A stretch of DNA of 64,000 bases from Streptomyces sp. BV286 (GTDB lineage: Bacteria > Actinomycetota > Actinomycetes > Streptomycetales > Streptomycetaceae). Under the pieces are notes generated by a model. That model was given only the letters and a program-made list of their open reading frames with translations. It did not search any database and was not told the origin of the DNA. This document shows positions 14,326 to 22,870 of the stretch, piece after piece. Positions within the stretch are counted from its first letter, which is position 1, and every line of letters begins with the position of its first letter. The translations under genes were made by a program, and so were the position numbers. The stretch spans positions 1 to 64,000 of the forward strand of contig NZ_JAHRIB010000178.1 in NCBI RefSeq assembly GCF_019090165.1, written 5' to 3'.

Positions 14326-16263
14326 TCAGCCCTCCGACGGACTCGGGGCGCCACTGTCACTGGGAGTGCCGCTGTCACTGGGCGGCGGCGTGGAACCTCC
14401 GGAGGATTCCGGCGGTGGTTCCGGCTCAGGGTCCGAGGGGCCCGAGTCGCTGGGAGTGGGCTCGGGGGCGGGGCTGGAGGGCGTCGGCTCGCTCGGCGTG
14501 GGCTCGGGATCGGGCCCCGGGCCCGGGTCCGTCGGACCGGGGTCGGTCGGCGTCGGCGGGTCCGGGCGGGGCCCGGGGTGTGTCGGGCTCGGGCCCGCGG
14601 TGCCGTAACCGTCGATCGTGACCACCGCGCCCGCGGGTGCGATCGACACCCGTGCGCTCCAGAGGCCGATCGGCTCGCGGAGATGATCGACGTACACCTT
14701 GATCGTCAGCGACTCCCCTGGTTCCAGCGTTCCCGACGACTGGCTCAGGTAGAGCCAGGACGCTCCGGTGCGCGCGGACCAGTGGACCGGTGCGCCGCCG
14801 GTCGCCCTGAGGGTGATGAGAGTCGTGTCGCCGCTGGAGTCGGCCGCCACGGAGAGGCCGTGGTCCTGCTGCCCCGGGGCCACGCTGATGACCTCCACGG
14901 AGACATCGGGCGAGCCGCTGCGCGGGGTGAAACGGGCATCGGGCCTGGTACTGGCGTTGCCCGCGTTCTCGTAGCCGGGGGCCCCGTCCCCGAACCCCTC
15001 GGAGTCGTGCGCCTCGCTCGCGGTGACAGACCGGCCGTCGGCGCCCTCACCGATGAGGGGCGCGCCGCGGTAGGCCGCCCACAGGGCGAGTACGGGGGCC
15101 GCCACGACGGTGGCGACGACCGTGGTCGTGACGGCACGCGCGCGGAGACGGTCCCGGCGGGCCGCGTGGTCCTTGGGGTCCATCGGGAAGCCGCGCCGGT
15201 CGAAGCGCGGACCGCCGCCCCGCGCGCGCGGGAGGTGCGTCATCGCCATGTGGAGGGCCGCGCGCGGGGCTTCGAGCACGGGCAGCGCGGCGGGCGTGAC
15301 GCTGGTGCCGGGCCAGGAGCCCGGGACCGCGCGCTCGGCGGTCCGGCGGCAGCGCGGGCAGTCGTCGACGTGCCGGACCAGTTCACGGCGCAGGGCCGTG
15401 CTGAGGACGAGGTGGTGGTCACCTGTGAGGCGCGTGACACCCGGACAGGTACCGGTCTCGACGACGGCGAGGGCCGCGCGTGTGCGCTCGACCTCGCAGG
15501 CGGCCGTCGCGAGGAGTTCCCGGGCGGCGGCCGGATCCATGCCGAGGACGGCGGCGACCTCGTGCGCGGCGAGCTGGTGACGGACGGCGAGTTCGAGCGC
15601 CTCACGCTGCTCGGGCGTCGTTCCGGCGGCCTCCGGCCAGGCCAGCAGGGCCAGTTCGCGACGGCGGCGGTCCTCCTCCGCGGCGGCGAGGAGGTCGGCA
15701 GTGCCGTCCCCGGAACGGTCCGGGGAGCGGTCCGGTGCCGCGGTGGGGGCGCGACGGGCGGCGTGGACGACCTTGGGCTGGCCCTCCGCGCGCGGGGCGG
15801 AGGAGCGGCCCGAAGCGTCCGCGCCCGAGGGGCGGCCCGGGGCGTCCGAGCCCGAGGGACGGCCGAGGGCATCCCTGCCCTGAGGGCGGCCCGGGGTGCG
15901 TGTGCCGGCCTCCGAGCGGCCCGAGGCGTGGGCGCCATGACGTTTCTGCTTGGCCTCGGCGAGCTTGCGCAGGCAGGACCAACGGGCGAGCGCGTACAGC
16001 CAGGCCCGGCGGTCGTCGGACGCCTCCGGGCCGCGCTGGCCGCGCCGCTCGGCCAGGGCTAGGACGTCCCCGAGAGCGGCGGTCGCCGTGTCGTGGTCGC
16101 ACAGCACCGAGAGGCAGTACGTGAACAGGCCGTCCAGATACGGCTCGTAGCGCGCGGGTGGGCGCTGCGCCAGCGTGCGCGCCGCCGCCCGGTCACGCGC
16201 TGCACGGTGCGCCCGGTGTGCGCCGGTGGTGTGCGGGGAGGTCTCCGGACTGCTGCTCATCAC
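14326..16263 (-). CDS. Sigma-like/anti-sigma-like fusion membrane protein with BACON domain
   Basis: The 645-residue product combines parts usually encoded separately. Residues ~38-105 resemble an ECF sigma region 2. A degenerate Gly-Arg-Pro-Ser repeat linker follows (GRPSGSDAPGRPSGADA). Residues ~205-265 resemble sigma region 4. A short zinc-finger motif HVDDCPRC (H-x3-C-x2-C), as in zinc anti-sigma factors, comes next. One membrane helix lies near 380-402, then an extracellular BACON-like Ig domain (WSARTGASWLYLSQSSGTL) and a Pro/Ser-rich tail. ATGs at 16263 and 16260 are both possible starts. A role in envelope sensing is inferred from the architecture. Confidence 0.85.
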   Translation of the reverse strand: MMSSSPETSPHTTGAHRAHRAARDRAAARTLAQRPPARYEPYLDGLFTYCLSVLCDHDTATAALGDVLALAERRGQRGPEASDDRRAWLYALARWSCLRKLAEAKQKRHGAHASGRSEAGTRTPGRPQGRDALGRPSGSDAPGRPSGADASGRSSAPRAEGQPKVVHAARRAPTAAPDRSPDRSGDGTADLLAAAEEDRRRRELALLAWPEAAGTTPEQREALELAVRHQLAAHEVAAVLGMDPAAARELLATAACEVERTRAALAVVETGTCPGVTRLTGDHHLVLSTALRRELVRHVDDCPRCRRTAERAVPGSWPGTSVTPAALPVLEAPRAALHMAMTHLPRARGGGPRFDRRGFPMDPKDHAARRDRLRARAVTTTVVATVVAAPVLALWAAYRGAPLIGEGADGRSVTASEAHDSEGFGDGAPGYENAGNASTRPDARFTPRSGSPDVSVEVISVAPGQQDHGLSVAADSSGDTTLITLRATGGAPVHWSARTGASWLYLSQSSGTLEPGESLTIKVYVDHLREPIGLWSARVSIAPAGAVVTIDGYGTAGPSPTHPGPRPDPPTPTDPGPTDPGPGPDPEPTPSEPTPSSPAPEPTPSDSGPSDPEPEPPPESSGGSTPPPSDSGTPSDSGAPSPSEG

Positions 16264-16354
16264 CCGTGCGACCGTAGGTGCCTGGCAGGGGCCCCTTCTT
16301 CCTGCTTGCGCACATTTAATCCGTACGGGTGAAACGATCCCTCATAAGAGGACA

Positions 16355-16382
16355 GGAACCCCGAATTCCATGGCGTGTTCCT
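16355..16382 (+). promoter_or_regulatory. Possible ECF-type promoter upstream of radA
   Basis: GGAACC at 16355-16360 is separated by 16 bases from GTTCCT at 16377-16382. The -35 matches the GGAAC of SigE-type promoters well. The -10 is only a partial match to CGTC. It would give a leader of roughly 95 bases before the radA ATG. Confidence 0.3.
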
Positions 16383-16482
16383 GACGAGTCGTGGCCGGTT
16401 TGTGAAGGGTGCCCGGATATCGGCATCGCGCGCCGAACAGGCCGTCACCGCACTGTCGGTGGTGCCGGTTACGGTTCGTGTC

Positions 16483-17892
16483 ATGGCTGCCCGTACGAAG
16501 ACCGCGAAGGACCGACCGTCCTACCGCTGCACCGAATGCGGCTGGCAGACGGCCAAATGGCTCGGCCGCTGCCCCGAGTGCCAGGCCTGGGGGACGATCG
16601 ACGAGTACGGCGCGCCCGCGGTGCGTACGACGGCTCCCGGCCGGGTCACCACGTCCGCGCTCCCCATCGGCCAGGTCGACGGCCGGCAGGCGACCGCCCG
16701 CTCGACCGGCGTGCCCGAGCTGGACCGTGTGCTCGGCGGCGGCCTCGTGCCGGGCGCGGTAGTGCTCGTGGCGGGAGAGCCCGGCGTCGGCAAGTCCACG
16801 CTGCTGCTGGACGTGGCCGCCAAGGCGGCGAGCGACGAGCACCGCACGCTCTACATCACGGGTGAGGAGTCGGCGAGCCAGGTCCGCCTGCGCGCCGACC
16901 GCATCAAGGCGATCGACGACCACCTGTTCCTGGCGGCGGAGACCGATCTGTCGGCGGTCCTCGGCCACTTGGACGCCGTGAAGCCGTCCCTGCTCATCGT
17001 CGACTCCGTACAGACGGTGGCCTCCCCGGAGATCGACGGCGCCCCCGGGGGCATGTCCCAGGTCCGCGAGGTGGCCGGAGCCCTGATCCGCGCCTCCAAG
17101 GAGCGCGGCATGGCCACCCTCCTCGTCGGTCACGTCACCAAGGACGGGGCCATCGCCGGCCCGCGTCTCCTGGAGCACCTCGTGGACGTGGTCCTGAGCT
17201 TCGAGGGCGACCGGCACGCGCGCCTGCGGCTCGTGCGCGGCGTCAAGAACCGTTACGGGACGACGGACGAGGTCGGCTGCTTCGAGCTGCACGACGAGGG
17301 CATCACGGGTCTGACCGACCCGAGCGGCCTGTTCCTCACCCGCCGGGCGGAGCCCGTCCCCGGCACCTGTCTGACCGTCACCCTCGAAGGCCGCCGCCCC
17401 CTGGTGGCCGAGGTCCAGGCGCTCACCGTGGACACCCAGATCCCCACCCCGCGGCGTACGACGTCCGGCCTGGAGACCTCCCGGGTCCAGATGATGCTCG
17501 CCGTCCTCGAACAGCGCGGCCGGATCAGCGCGCTCGGGAAGCGGGACATCTACACGGCGACGGTCGGCGGCGTGAAGCTCTCCGAGCCCGCCGCGGACCT
17601 CGCGGTCGCGCTCGCGCTGGCCAGCGCGGCGAGCGACACCCCGCTCCCCAAGAACCTCGTCGCGATCGGTGAAGTGGGGCTCGCGGGCGAGGTCAGACGG
17701 GTCACGGGGGTGCAGCGCAGGCTCGCCGAAGCGCACCGTCTGGGCTTCACCCACGCCCTCGTTCCGGGCGACCCGGGCAAGATCCCCGCCGGTATGAAGG
17801 TCCTGGAAGTCGCCGACATGGGAGACGCGCTGCGGGTCCTCCCGAGGTCGCGTCGGCGAGACGCCCCACGGGAGGACGAAGAGCGCCGGTAG
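16483..17892 (+). CDS. radA: DNA repair protein RadA (Sms)
   Basis: RadA is a RecA-like ATPase that promotes branch migration during recombinational repair. The 469-residue product has an N-terminal C4 zinc finger (Cys16, 19, 30, 33), Walker A GEPGVGKST at 98-106, the RadA-specific KNRYG motif and a C-terminal Lon-protease-like domain. The ATG at 16483 gives the normal N terminus; the frame's earlier ATG at 16375 adds unrelated residues. It lies 70 bp upstream of disA in the same direction. Confidence 0.96.
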   Translation: MAARTKTAKDRPSYRCTECGWQTAKWLGRCPECQAWGTIDEYGAPAVRTTAPGRVTTSALPIGQVDGRQATARSTGVPELDRVLGGGLVPGAVVLVAGEPGVGKSTLLLDVAAKAASDEHRTLYITGEESASQVRLRADRIKAIDDHLFLAAETDLSAVLGHLDAVKPSLLIVDSVQTVASPEIDGAPGGMSQVREVAGALIRASKERGMATLLVGHVTKDGAIAGPRLLEHLVDVVLSFEGDRHARLRLVRGVKNRYGTTDEVGCFELHDEGITGLTDPSGLFLTRRAEPVPGTCLTVTLEGRRPLVAEVQALTVDTQIPTPRRTTSGLETSRVQMMLAVLEQRGRISALGKRDIYTATVGGVKLSEPAADLAVALALASAASDTPLPKNLVAIGEVGLAGEVRRVTGVQRRLAEAHRLGFTHALVPGDPGKIPAGMKVLEVADMGDALRVLPRSRRRDAPREDEERR

Positions 17893-17962
17893 ACTTTGCC
17901 CAGGTCTCGCCCGTCCGTACGAACCGAGGGCGCCCCCAGAAGCCTGCGACCGGAGGAGTGCA

Positions 17963-19087
17963 GTGGCAGCCAACGACCGGGCAGCAGTTCCCGGCAAGTC
18001 CGGCGGGAGTTCCGGTGCCGATGGTCTGATGCGTACCTCCCTGAGCGCCGTGGCACCCGGTACCGGGCTGCGTGACGGCCTGGAGCGGATCCTCCGCGGC
18101 AACACCGGCGGGCTCATCGTGCTCGGCTGGGACAAGACCGTCGAGGCCATGTGCAGCGGCGGTTTCGTGCTGGACGTCGAGTTCACGGCGACCCGCCTGC
18201 GCGAGCTGTGCAAGCTCGACGGCGGCATCATCGTCGACAAGGACATCACCAAGATCCTGCGGGCCGGCGTGCAGCTGGTCCCCGACCCGAACATCCCCAC
18301 CGAGGAGACCGGCACCCGGCACCGCACGGCGGACCGGGTGAGCAAGCAGGTCGGCTTCCCCGTCGTCTCCGTCTCCCAGTCCATGCGTCTGATCGCGCTG
18401 TACGTGGACGGGCAGCGGCGGGTCCTGGAGGACTCGGCCGCGATCCTCTCCCGCGCCAACCAGGCACTGGCCACGCTGGAGCGGTACAAGCTCCGTCTCG
18501 ACGAGGTCGCGGGCACGCTGTCCGCGCTGGAGATCGAGGACCTGGTCACCGTCCGGGACGTGTCGGCGGTGGCCCAGCGGCTGGAGATGGTGCGGCGGAT
18601 CGCGACCGAGATCGCCGAGTACGTGGTCGAGTTGGGCACGGACGGGCGGCTGCTCGCGCTGCAGCTGGACGAGTTGATCGCCGGGGTCGAGCCCGAGCGG
18701 TCGCTCGTGGTGCGGGACTACGTGCCCGAACCGACCGCGAAGCGCTCCCGCACGGTCGACGAGGCGCTGTTCGAGCTCGACGCGCTCACGCATGCCGAGC
18801 TGCTCGAAATGCCCACGGTGGCGCGGGCGCTGGGCTACACCGGGTCGCCCGAGGCGCTCGACTCCGCGGTGTCGCCCCGCGGGTTCCGGCTGCTGGCCAA
18901 GGTGCCGCGGCTGCCCGGTGCGATCATCGACCGGCTGGTCGAGCACTTCGGGGGGCTGCAGAAGCTTCTCGCTGCCAGCGTGGATGATCTGCAGACCGTG
19001 GACGGGGTCGGGGAGGCTCGGGCGCGGAGTGTGCGGGAGGGGCTTTCGCGGTTGGCGGAGTCCTCGATTCTCGAGCGCTACGTGTAG
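17963..19087 (+). CDS. disA: Diadenylate cyclase DisA (DNA integrity scanning)
   Basis: DisA makes cyclic di-AMP from two ATP molecules and scans for branched DNA. The 374-residue protein has the N-terminal DAC domain, with Asp86 in LDGG and the RHRTA motif at 119-123. A helical spine and a C-terminal helix-hairpin-helix DNA-binding domain follow (LQTVDGVGEARARSVREGL). The GTG at 17963 follows GGAGGAG at 17952-17958. Asp86 is at the position I recall being needed for activity in S. venezuelae DisA. RadA is known in Bacillus to restrain DisA, and the two genes are adjacent here. Confidence 0.97.
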   Translation: MAANDRAAVPGKSGGSSGADGLMRTSLSAVAPGTGLRDGLERILRGNTGGLIVLGWDKTVEAMCSGGFVLDVEFTATRLRELCKLDGGIIVDKDITKILRAGVQLVPDPNIPTEETGTRHRTADRVSKQVGFPVVSVSQSMRLIALYVDGQRRVLEDSAAILSRANQALATLERYKLRLDEVAGTLSALEIEDLVTVRDVSAVAQRLEMVRRIATEIAEYVVELGTDGRLLALQLDELIAGVEPERSLVVRDYVPEPTAKRSRTVDEALFELDALTHAELLEMPTVARALGYTGSPEALDSAVSPRGFRLLAKVPRLPGAIIDRLVEHFGGLQKLLAASVDDLQTVDGVGEARARSVREGLSRLAESSILERYV

Positions 19088-19194
19088 CCTGCCGGCGGCT
19101 TGGCGGGGTTTTGGGCTTGGGTGAGTTGTGGGGGTGGCCCTTGCCTGGGCCCTTGCCCTCGCCGGGAGTGGGGGGCGTGTTTTCCGGTGCCGGT

Positions 19195-19229
19195 CCGTGG
19201 GGGCTGGTCGCGCAGTTCCCCGCGCCCCT
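19195..19229 (-). repeat. Dispersed Streptomyces intergenic repeat (copy B, inverted)
   Basis: CCGTGGGGGCTGGTCGCGCA followed by GTTCCCCGCGCCCCT is the reverse complement of the element at 14258-14295. It lies in the gap between disA and a convergent gene. Confidence 0.75.
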
Positions 19230-19279
19230 GGAAGGCGCCTGACGGCGCCAGGTGGTTGTGCCAGTGACCGTTCCTGAGG

Positions 19280-19306
19280 GCTTGGCGCGCAGTTCCTCGC
19301 GCCCCT
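19280..19306 (-). repeat. Dispersed intergenic repeat (copy C, degenerate)
   Basis: GCTTGGCGCGCAGTTCCTCG then CGCCCCT resembles copy B, 85 bases away, with several substitutions. Confidence 0.55.
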
Positions 19307-19337
19307 CAAGGGCGCCGGTCGGGTTTCGGTTGGGGTG

Positions 19338-20168
19338 TTAGTCCTTCTTCAGGACGAAGGATGTCTGGGACTTGGGGAGGCCCGGGGTTTTGGCTTCCAC
19401 CAGGTATGTGCCGGGGGTTGCCGTCAGTGCCGGTGGGGTCGCGCACTGGGGGGCGCTCGCCTTGCGGTTCCATTCGACGGTGCGGGTGACGCGGTTCTCC
19501 GCAGGGACGCGGAAGAGAATGCTCGCGGCACTCGTCGGGCAGTCGGCGGAGGACCAGATCTCGTCGTCGCTCTCTGCCTGAGTGATCGTCAGGACCGCGT
19601 TCTTCGGGCCGAGGTCGAGCTTGCAGTCGCTGCCGGAGGAGTTCCTGGCGATCAGTTCGAAGGTGGGCTTCTCGTCGGGCGTGTACGAGTTGCTGACGCT
19701 GCGCAGCGTCAGTTTCACGGACCCCGCCGTGCAGTTGGGCAGGCTGGACCCGGCCGGAACCGTGTCGCCCGAGCCGCCACCGCCCTCGCCGTCGTCCCCG
19801 CCGCCACCGGAACCGGCACCGCCCGAGGCCGAACCGCCCGACCCGGAACCGCCCGAACCGCCCGAATCTCCGGAACCCGCCGACCCGCCGGACTCCCCGG
19901 ACCCGTCGCCGCCACCGCTCGACTCGTCACGCCCGCCCGGGGCTTGACTGATCGCGGGGTCGGACCCGGAGGGGCCGGGTGTGATCGAGGCCGTGGGGTT
20001 CTTGCCGTTGCCCCCGTCGGCGTCGTTCCTGTTGCCGCCTCCGCCTCCGGAGGTGACCACCCACGTGATCAACAGTGCCAGCACCGCGAACATGGACGCG
20101 AGAATGGCCCTCCGTCGCCAGTAGATGGAGGAGGGAAGCGGCCCGACCGGATTGCGCAGAGATCCCAC
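19338..20168 (-). CDS. Membrane-anchored extracellular protein with Gly/Ser linker
   Basis: The function is not recognised. From GTG 20168 the product has 276 residues. A short basic cytoplasmic tail (YWRRR) and one membrane helix at about residues 20-40 come first. A long Gly/Ser/Asp/Glu low-complexity spacer follows, then a folded extracellular domain of about 120 residues. That domain has four cysteines (NCTAG, SDCKL, ADCPT, QCATP) and a beta-sandwich feel. The start lacks a ribosome-binding site; TACAGT sits seven bases upstream, so it may be leaderless. It is divergent from mutY and could be a surface stalk protein. Confidence 0.75.
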   Translation of the reverse strand: MGSLRNPVGPLPSSIYWRRRAILASMFAVLALLITWVVTSGGGGGNRNDADGGNGKNPTASITPGPSGSDPAISQAPGGRDESSGGGDGSGESGGSAGSGDSGGSGGSGSGGSASGGAGSGGGGDDGEGGGGSGDTVPAGSSLPNCTAGSVKLTLRSVSNSYTPDEKPTFELIARNSSGSDCKLDLGPKNAVLTITQAESDDEIWSSADCPTSAASILFRVPAENRVTRTVEWNRKASAPQCATPPALTATPGTYLVEAKTPGLPKSQTSFVLKKD

Positions 20169-20306
20169 GGCGCAAACTGTACGAGAAATCGGGGAGTTCG
20201 CTGTCCCCACCCGCCGCCCAGGACCCCAACTTTTTCCGATCATCATCTCGGAAGAGCCTCGGTCCGCCGTCGTCCGCTGTCGTCCGCCGGGTGCTCCCCT
20301 CCGCGT

Positions 20307-20326
20307 GGGGGCGCGGGGAATTGCGC
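20307..20326 (+). repeat. Dispersed intergenic repeat (copy D, degenerate)
   Basis: GGGGGCGCGGGGAATTGCGC matches the core of copy A with one central substitution (AACTG to AATTG). The element lies in the region shared by the two divergent genes. Confidence 0.55.
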
Positions 20327-20415
20327 CGCGCGCCCCGCCGACCCGCGCCCAGAACACAACACAACGCCCCCGACCCCGGCAAACCGCCGGAGGCCGTGGC
20401 AGGATCGGAACTGCC

Positions 20416-21345
20416 ATGACTGCTCCCACGAAGCCCTCATCCCGCGCCCAGGCCGACACGCTCGAGACCGTCGGCGACGACCTGCACGCCCCTGTCATCG
20501 ACTGGTTCGAGGAGAACGCGCGCGACCTGCCGTGGCGGCGGGCCGACGCGGGGCCGTGGGGGGTGATGGTCAGCGAGTTCATGCTGCAGCAGACACCGGT
20601 GAGCCGGGTGCTTCCGGTGTACGAGCAGTGGCTCGCCCGCTGGCCGAGGCCCGCCGATCTCGCCGCCGACGCGCCGGGCGAGGCCGTCCGCGCCTGGGGC
20701 CGGCTCGGCTACCCCCGGCGTGCGCTGCGTCTGCACGGCGCGGCGGTCGCCATAACGGAGCGGCACGGCGGCGACGTCCCCACGGAGCACGCGCAGTTGC
20801 TCGCGCTGCCCGGCATCGGCGAGTACACGGCGGCCGCGGTGGCCTCCTTCGCGTACGGGCAGCGGCACGCCGTCCTCGACACGAACGTGCGGCGCGTGTT
20901 CGCGCGGGCCGTCACCGGAGTCCAGTACCCGCCGAACGCCACGACCGCCGCCGAGCGCAGGCTCGCCCGCACCCTGCTGCCCGACGACGAGCGCACGGCC
21001 TCGCGCTGGGCCGCCGCGTCCATGGAGCTCGGCGCACTCGTCTGCACGGCGAAGAACGAGACGTGCGCGCGGTGCCCGATCGCGGCCCTGTGCACCTGGC
21101 GGCTGGCCGGCAAGCCCACGCACGACGGTCCGCCGCGGCGCGGCCAGACCTACGCGGGCACGGACCGCCAGGTGCGCGGCCGGCTGCTCGCCGTACTGCG
21201 CGAGGCCGTCAACCCCGTGCCGCAGTCGGCCCTCGACCGTGTCTGGGAGGAGCCCGTGCAGCGGGCCCGCGCCCTGGACGGGCTGGTCGCCGACGGACTG
21301 GTCGAGCCGCTCGTCGGCGGTCTGTACCGGCTCCCGCAGAGCTGA
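20416..21345 (+). CDS. mutY: A/G-specific adenine DNA glycosylase
   Basis: MutY removes adenine mispaired with 8-oxoguanine. The 309-residue product has the catalytic Glu in SEFMLQQTPVSRV, the helix-hairpin-helix LPGIGEYTAAAV, the catalytic Asp in VLDTNVRR and a 4Fe-4S loop with spacing C-x6-C-x2-C-x5-C (CTAKNETCARCPIAALC). It lacks most of the C-terminal NUDIX-like domain found in E. coli MutY, as is usual for actinobacteria. The ATG at 20416 is preferred over the frame-opening 20125. Confidence 0.95.
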   Translation: MTAPTKPSSRAQADTLETVGDDLHAPVIDWFEENARDLPWRRADAGPWGVMVSEFMLQQTPVSRVLPVYEQWLARWPRPADLAADAPGEAVRAWGRLGYPRRALRLHGAAVAITERHGGDVPTEHAQLLALPGIGEYTAAAVASFAYGQRHAVLDTNVRRVFARAVTGVQYPPNATTAAERRLARTLLPDDERTASRWAAASMELGALVCTAKNETCARCPIAALCTWRLAGKPTHDGPPRRGQTYAGTDRQVRGRLLAVLREAVNPVPQSALDRVWEEPVQRARALDGLVADGLVEPLVGGLYRLPQS

Positions 21346-21521
21346 CCCACACATTCCACCGAGCCGGGTAACAGCTCCCCGGCGGGCAAATCACCGCGTA
21401 CCCACCCCAGTCGCCACCTCGCTTTACCCAGGCCCTACTTCCGTTACACAACCGACGGACAGCCGAGCGCTCCCCGCAGGCTCGCTCGGACAACCCCGTG
21501 ACAACACGTCCGTAACTTCAG

Positions 21522-21549
21522 TGCCGTACCGCGGAACAGCGGTACGGCA
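21522..21549 (+). promoter_or_regulatory. Hairpin in the sigE leader
   Basis: TGCCGTACCGC (21522-21532) pairs perfectly with GCGGTACGGCA (21539-21549) around a 6-base loop. It ends 53 bases before the sigE ATG. There is no U tract. It could be a leader structure or an operator. The words TCCGTTAC (about 21441) and TCCGTAAC (about 21510) upstream could form spaced CseB sites, which is speculative. Confidence 0.5.
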
Positions 21550-21602
21550 GGCAACGGACAACCGGCAGCACACAGGTCGGAACGGGGACGGAGGCGGTTG
21601 GA

Positions 21603-22160
21603 ATGGCGCACGGCGAGGTGCTCGAGTTCGAGGAGTACGTACGTACCCGGCAGGACGCGCTGCTGCGCAGCGCACGCCGCCTGGTCCCCGACCCCGTCGA
21701 CGCGCAGGACCTTCTGCAGACCGCTCTGGTGCGGACGTACGGCCGCTGGGACGGCATCGCGGACAAGCGTCTCGCCGACGCCTACCTGCGCCGCGTCATG
21801 ATCAACACGCGTACGGAGTGGTGGCGGGCCCGCAAGCTGGAGGAGGTCCCCACCGAGCAGCTCCCGGACGCGAGCGTGGAGGACTCCACCGAGCAGCACG
21901 CCGACCGCGCGCTCCTGATGGACATCATGAAGGTGCTCGCTCCCAAGCAGCGCAGCGTCGTCGTGCTGCGACACTGGGAGCAGATGTCCACGGAGGAGAC
22001 GGCCGCCGCCCTCGGCATGTCGGCCGGCACGGTCAAGAGCACACTGCACCGGGCGCTGGCCCGGCTCCGCGAGGAGCTGGAGCGCCGGTCCTGTGACGAG
22101 AACGGCGAGCCCGGCGTGCGTGCGCCGGAGCGTGAGGAGCGGGAGCGTTGCGCGGCCTAG
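21603..22160 (+). CDS. sigE: ECF sigma factor SigE (cell-envelope stress)
   Basis: The 185-residue ECF sigma factor has region 2 at about residues 8-75 (LVPDPVDAQDLLQTALVRTY) and region 4 at about 110-165 (EQMSTEETAAALGMSAGTVK, LHRALARLREEL). The context (cseA, cseB and cseC directly downstream) identifies it as the Streptomyces envelope-stress sigma factor, switched on by the CseC-CseB pair rather than by an anti-sigma factor. The ATG at 21603 follows GGAGG. Its C terminus overlaps the start of cseA. Confidence 0.95.
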   Translation: MAHGEVLEFEEYVRTRQDALLRSARRLVPDPVDAQDLLQTALVRTYGRWDGIADKRLADAYLRRVMINTRTEWWRARKLEEVPTEQLPDASVEDSTEQHADRALLMDIMKVLAPKQRSVVVLRHWEQMSTEETAAALGMSAGTVKSTLHRALARLREELERRSCDENGEPGVRAPEREERERCAA

Positions 22161-22798
22161 ACACTGAGGGCCCCCGGGCCCCCGAGGTCCGGACGGCGGT
22201 GATCACGGCAGTGGCCGTGATCGCCGCCCTCGGCCTTTTCGTGTCCGCCTGCGGCACGGGCGGCACCGGCGCCCGTGACGAGGGCCCGGCGCTGAGCGAC
22301 TCGGCCGCCGGGAGCGTCGCGACCCCCTCCGTCTCGGCCTCGGCGACTCCCGACCGGGTGAACGCGGTCAGGCTCGTCAAGGCCGACCCCGGCGTCAGCT
22401 CGGCGGTCAAGCGGGACCTGAAGCCGTGCGTCGGTGACGAGTACCCGGTCGACGTGTCGTACGGAAACCTCACCGGAGGCTCCGCCGCCGACATCGTGAT
22501 CAACGTGATGACCTGCGGGGACGCGGTCGGCGTCGGCTCGTACGTGTACCGCGAGGAGGACGACGTCTACCGGAACGTCTTCCGGGCCGAGGAGCCGCCC
22601 GTCTACGCGGAGATCGACCGGGGCGACCTGGTGGTCACCCAGCAGGTGTACGAGAAGGACGACCCGGTGACGTATCCGTCCGGCGAGGAAGTGATCACGT
22701 ACCACTGGATGACGACCCGCTTCACGGAACGGGCCAGGACGCACAACGACTACAGCAAGGTGGTGGGCGGCGAGACCGCGGCGCCGACCGAGCAGTAG
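22148..22798 (+). CDS. cseA: Lipoprotein CseA, negative modulator of sigE
   Basis: The 216-residue product starts at an inferred TTG at 22148, 13 bases inside the end of sigE, with GAGGAG just upstream. The N-terminal helix ends in the lipobox VSAC, with the lipidated Cys at about residue 35. The mature part has an Ala/Ser/Thr-rich spacer and one globular domain with two cysteines (KPCVG, MTCGD). In S. coelicolor CseA lies outside the membrane and dampens SigE activity. Overlap with sigE implies coupled translation. Confidence 0.9.
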   Translation: MRGLDTEGPRAPEVRTAVITAVAVIAALGLFVSACGTGGTGARDEGPALSDSAAGSVATPSVSASATPDRVNAVRLVKADPGVSSAVKRDLKPCVGDEYPVDVSYGNLTGGSAADIVINVMTCGDAVGVGSYVYREEDDVYRNVFRAEEPPVYAEIDRGDLVVTQQVYEKDDPVTYPSGEEVITYHWMTTRFTERARTHNDYSKVVGGETAAPTEQ

Positions 22799-22870
22799 GG
22801 CGCGTTCCCGTACAACCGCTGGGTCCCCTGGCTCCGCAGGGCCCACCGACCGAGAAACTGAGAGCACCGG

